The position numbers were made by a program, and so were the translations under genes. Shown one piece after another: positions 62,604 through 64,000 of a DNA stretch of 64,000 nucleotides (position 1 is its first letter; every line of letters starts with the position of its first letter). The DNA is from Moniliophthora roreri. Taxonomy: Eukaryota > Basidiomycota > Agaricomycetes > Agaricales > Marasmiaceae. The stretch spans positions 310,001 through 374,000 of the forward strand of contig LATX02000209.1 in NCBI GenBank assembly GCA_001466705.2, read 5' to 3'. The notes below the pieces were generated by a model. That model was given only the letters and a program-made list of their open reading frames with translations. It made no database searches and had not been told where the DNA came from.

Positions 62604-64000
62604 ATGAATGTCCTTCAGATGTTGCCTTGGCCCAATGTTGCTGCTTTTACCCAAACGTGCATCTTTAGTCACTCTGATTGCTGCCAGAATCTCATTTTTT
62701 CACCAGATTGTCAGCCACATCGACATCTACAACTGCTACTGCTACCATGGGAGTAACCACTGCATTGTAATAATTCACATATAACACTATTCTGGTAGAG
62801 ATCTGATTGTGTTCCCAGGTCTTCTGTCACACCAGCAACTTCCTTGCCTACATTGGGTAGCACTGCTGAAGACATGTCCTCTATCAATCCACATTTGACA
62901 TCTGGTGTCACAAATAAGGATGCTATTCTTGGGGGTACAAAGACTACCTTGAAAGTTGGTGTAGCAGCTGTAGAGGGTGTTCCTGTGGTTGGAACAGCCA
63001 TCAAGGGTGCAATTAGTGCCATTTTGGAGATTTTTACTGTGATTGAGGTGAGCAGATATTATAGCTTTTTTCAAGGCAACTGACTGCAAAACCAACTCTA
63101 GCAAATTACTAACAATAATGGGGAGATACTCCTGTTGACATGGAAGCTACGTAACCTCCTACAGAGGGTTGACAACATACAAAAGACTATGCCAGACAAA
63201 AACCGTGACCAAGTATATAAGTAAGTGATATGCTAAGGAAAGATTAATATCTACAACACTGACCAATGTCAGAGAGTTGTTGTCATTACACCAGCTCTTG
63301 GATCAGTTACAAGGAGAATGGAGGACTAAATTTGCAGCTGAAACAGTTTCCAAAACACTGCAGGATATTAAAAGTGAAATTGATAGTACACTAATTGAAT
63401 ATACTGTAAGAGGTTATTCATCTCTCAAGATCACTTGTTGACCAGAAGACAGGCCCTATCACAAATGAAATTACAACAAACACTTGAGGAAATCCACATA
63501 TTCTCAATAGGTGTCACCATTAGGGATGCAGCAGGTCGAAGATTTCCAATCTCTACTGATATCCTTCTACAGCCAGAGGTATGTGGGTACTTCAAAACTA
63601 GAACTTACATTCATGAAACTATTATAATTCACCTTAGTCTGTTGGAGACTACCTGAAGGTTTTATTTCAATATCCAAAAGAGGATGGCAAGCAAATTAGT
63701 AGGAAGTTGCTTGCATTGATGGAATTGGGTCAGTATAGCCTGTCTAATGTAAAAGATGGACAGGTTATCAGGTTGGGGAATGGTAAGAAAAAGTGGCCAA
63801 GAGTAGAGCCTGGGTCAGAGATTGTGATGAGTGCTATTGTATGGCAGAAGAAGGAGGATAACAATTCTGTTGGCTATAGATGTCCTGTCTGCAAAGAGTG
63901 GAATGGTAGTCTGGAGCAGAAGAGGAATATAGCTGAGGATTGGTGAGTTCCAGTAATTATATTCATAAGTATTTCATTCTTGGCTGAAATTATCACAGAA
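62604..64000 (+). CDS. Ubiquitin-like-domain protein, copy B (runs off the window)
   Basis: Exons 62604-62656, 62819-63047, 63102-63220, 63273-63405, 63453-63578 and 63638-63942, with a seventh exon starting about 63999. All phases match copy A and there is no stop, so this copy looks intact. Order: a helical region (VAAVEGVPVVGTAIKGAISA to AETVSKTLQDIKSEID), a ubiquitin-like fold segment (IGVTIRDAAGRRFPISTD, DYLKVLFQYPKE, MELGQYSLSNVKDGQVIR, PGSEIVMSAIVW), and the first half of a zinc-ribbon-like motif RCPVCKEWNGS. Tryptophan replaces the TAG found in copy A. The role is unknown; related fungal proteins occur with NLR-like and signalling modules. Whether a single-codon-exon array follows lies outside the window. 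Confidence 0.75.

Overview
The window is nuclear DNA of a filamentous fungus, most likely a mushroom-forming basidiomycete (Agaricomycetes). Genes are split by many introns of about 45-70 bp with GTRNGY donors and CTRAY branch sites. The gene families fit a wood- or litter-decay basidiomycete: a secreted intradiol dioxygenase, aryl-alcohol-dehydrogenase-type aldo/keto reductases, a CRH-type GH16 with a GH18 chitinase, and an APH-like kinase. All exon structures were rebuilt by hand from splice signals and reading frame. Every intact gene closes in frame except one large gene, which has a single frame break.

Layout. Up to 11.9 kb: secreted intradiol dioxygenase (+), aldo/keto reductase 1 (+), a low-complexity acidic/proline-rich protein (-), aldo/keto reductase 2 (-), then a decayed second copy of the reductase/low-complexity cassette. 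11.9-17.4 kb: two seven-span membrane protein paralogues, head to head. 19.1-22.8 kb: convergent cell-wall pair, CRH-like GH16 (+) and GH18 chitinase (-). 24.1-26.4 kb: two decayed copies of an unrecognised gene. 26.6-28.0 kb: Dsk2/ubiquilin (-). 29-31.5 kb: pectin methylesterase relic, then an APH-like kinase (+) lying inside a broken SDR copy. 31.5-36.5 kb: first copy of a 5-kb segmental duplication ending in a gene for a ubiquitin-like-domain protein. 36.6-38.3 kb: tandem array of 24 intron-like units. Roughly 35.06-48.0 kb: AT-rich, almost CpG-free block holding a dead two-gene PIF/Harbinger-type transposon, a hAT trace and a fold-back MITE. 48.06-58.6 kb: intact SDR (-), a very large helical-repeat protein (possible UNC80 relative, +), and 5-formyltetrahydrofolate cyclo-ligase (+). 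59.06-64 kb: second copy of the 5-kb duplication, running off the end.

The most unusual feature is the array at 36.6-38.3 kb. It directly follows, in phase 0, the last ordinary exon of the ubiquitin-like-domain gene. Twenty-four units of about 71 bp each carry a splice acceptor (YAG), exactly three variable bases, and a splice donor (mostly GTRAGT). If spliced, each unit would add one codon: 23 sense codons and then TGA. The splice dinucleotides are nearly invariant while the three enclosed bases take 13 different values. No expression evidence is available here, and this gene copy carries one in-frame TAG upstream.

Other themes are a high share of GC-AG introns, segmental duplication with decay of spare copies, and near-total loss of CpG in the repeat block, which suggests cytosine methylation followed by deamination.
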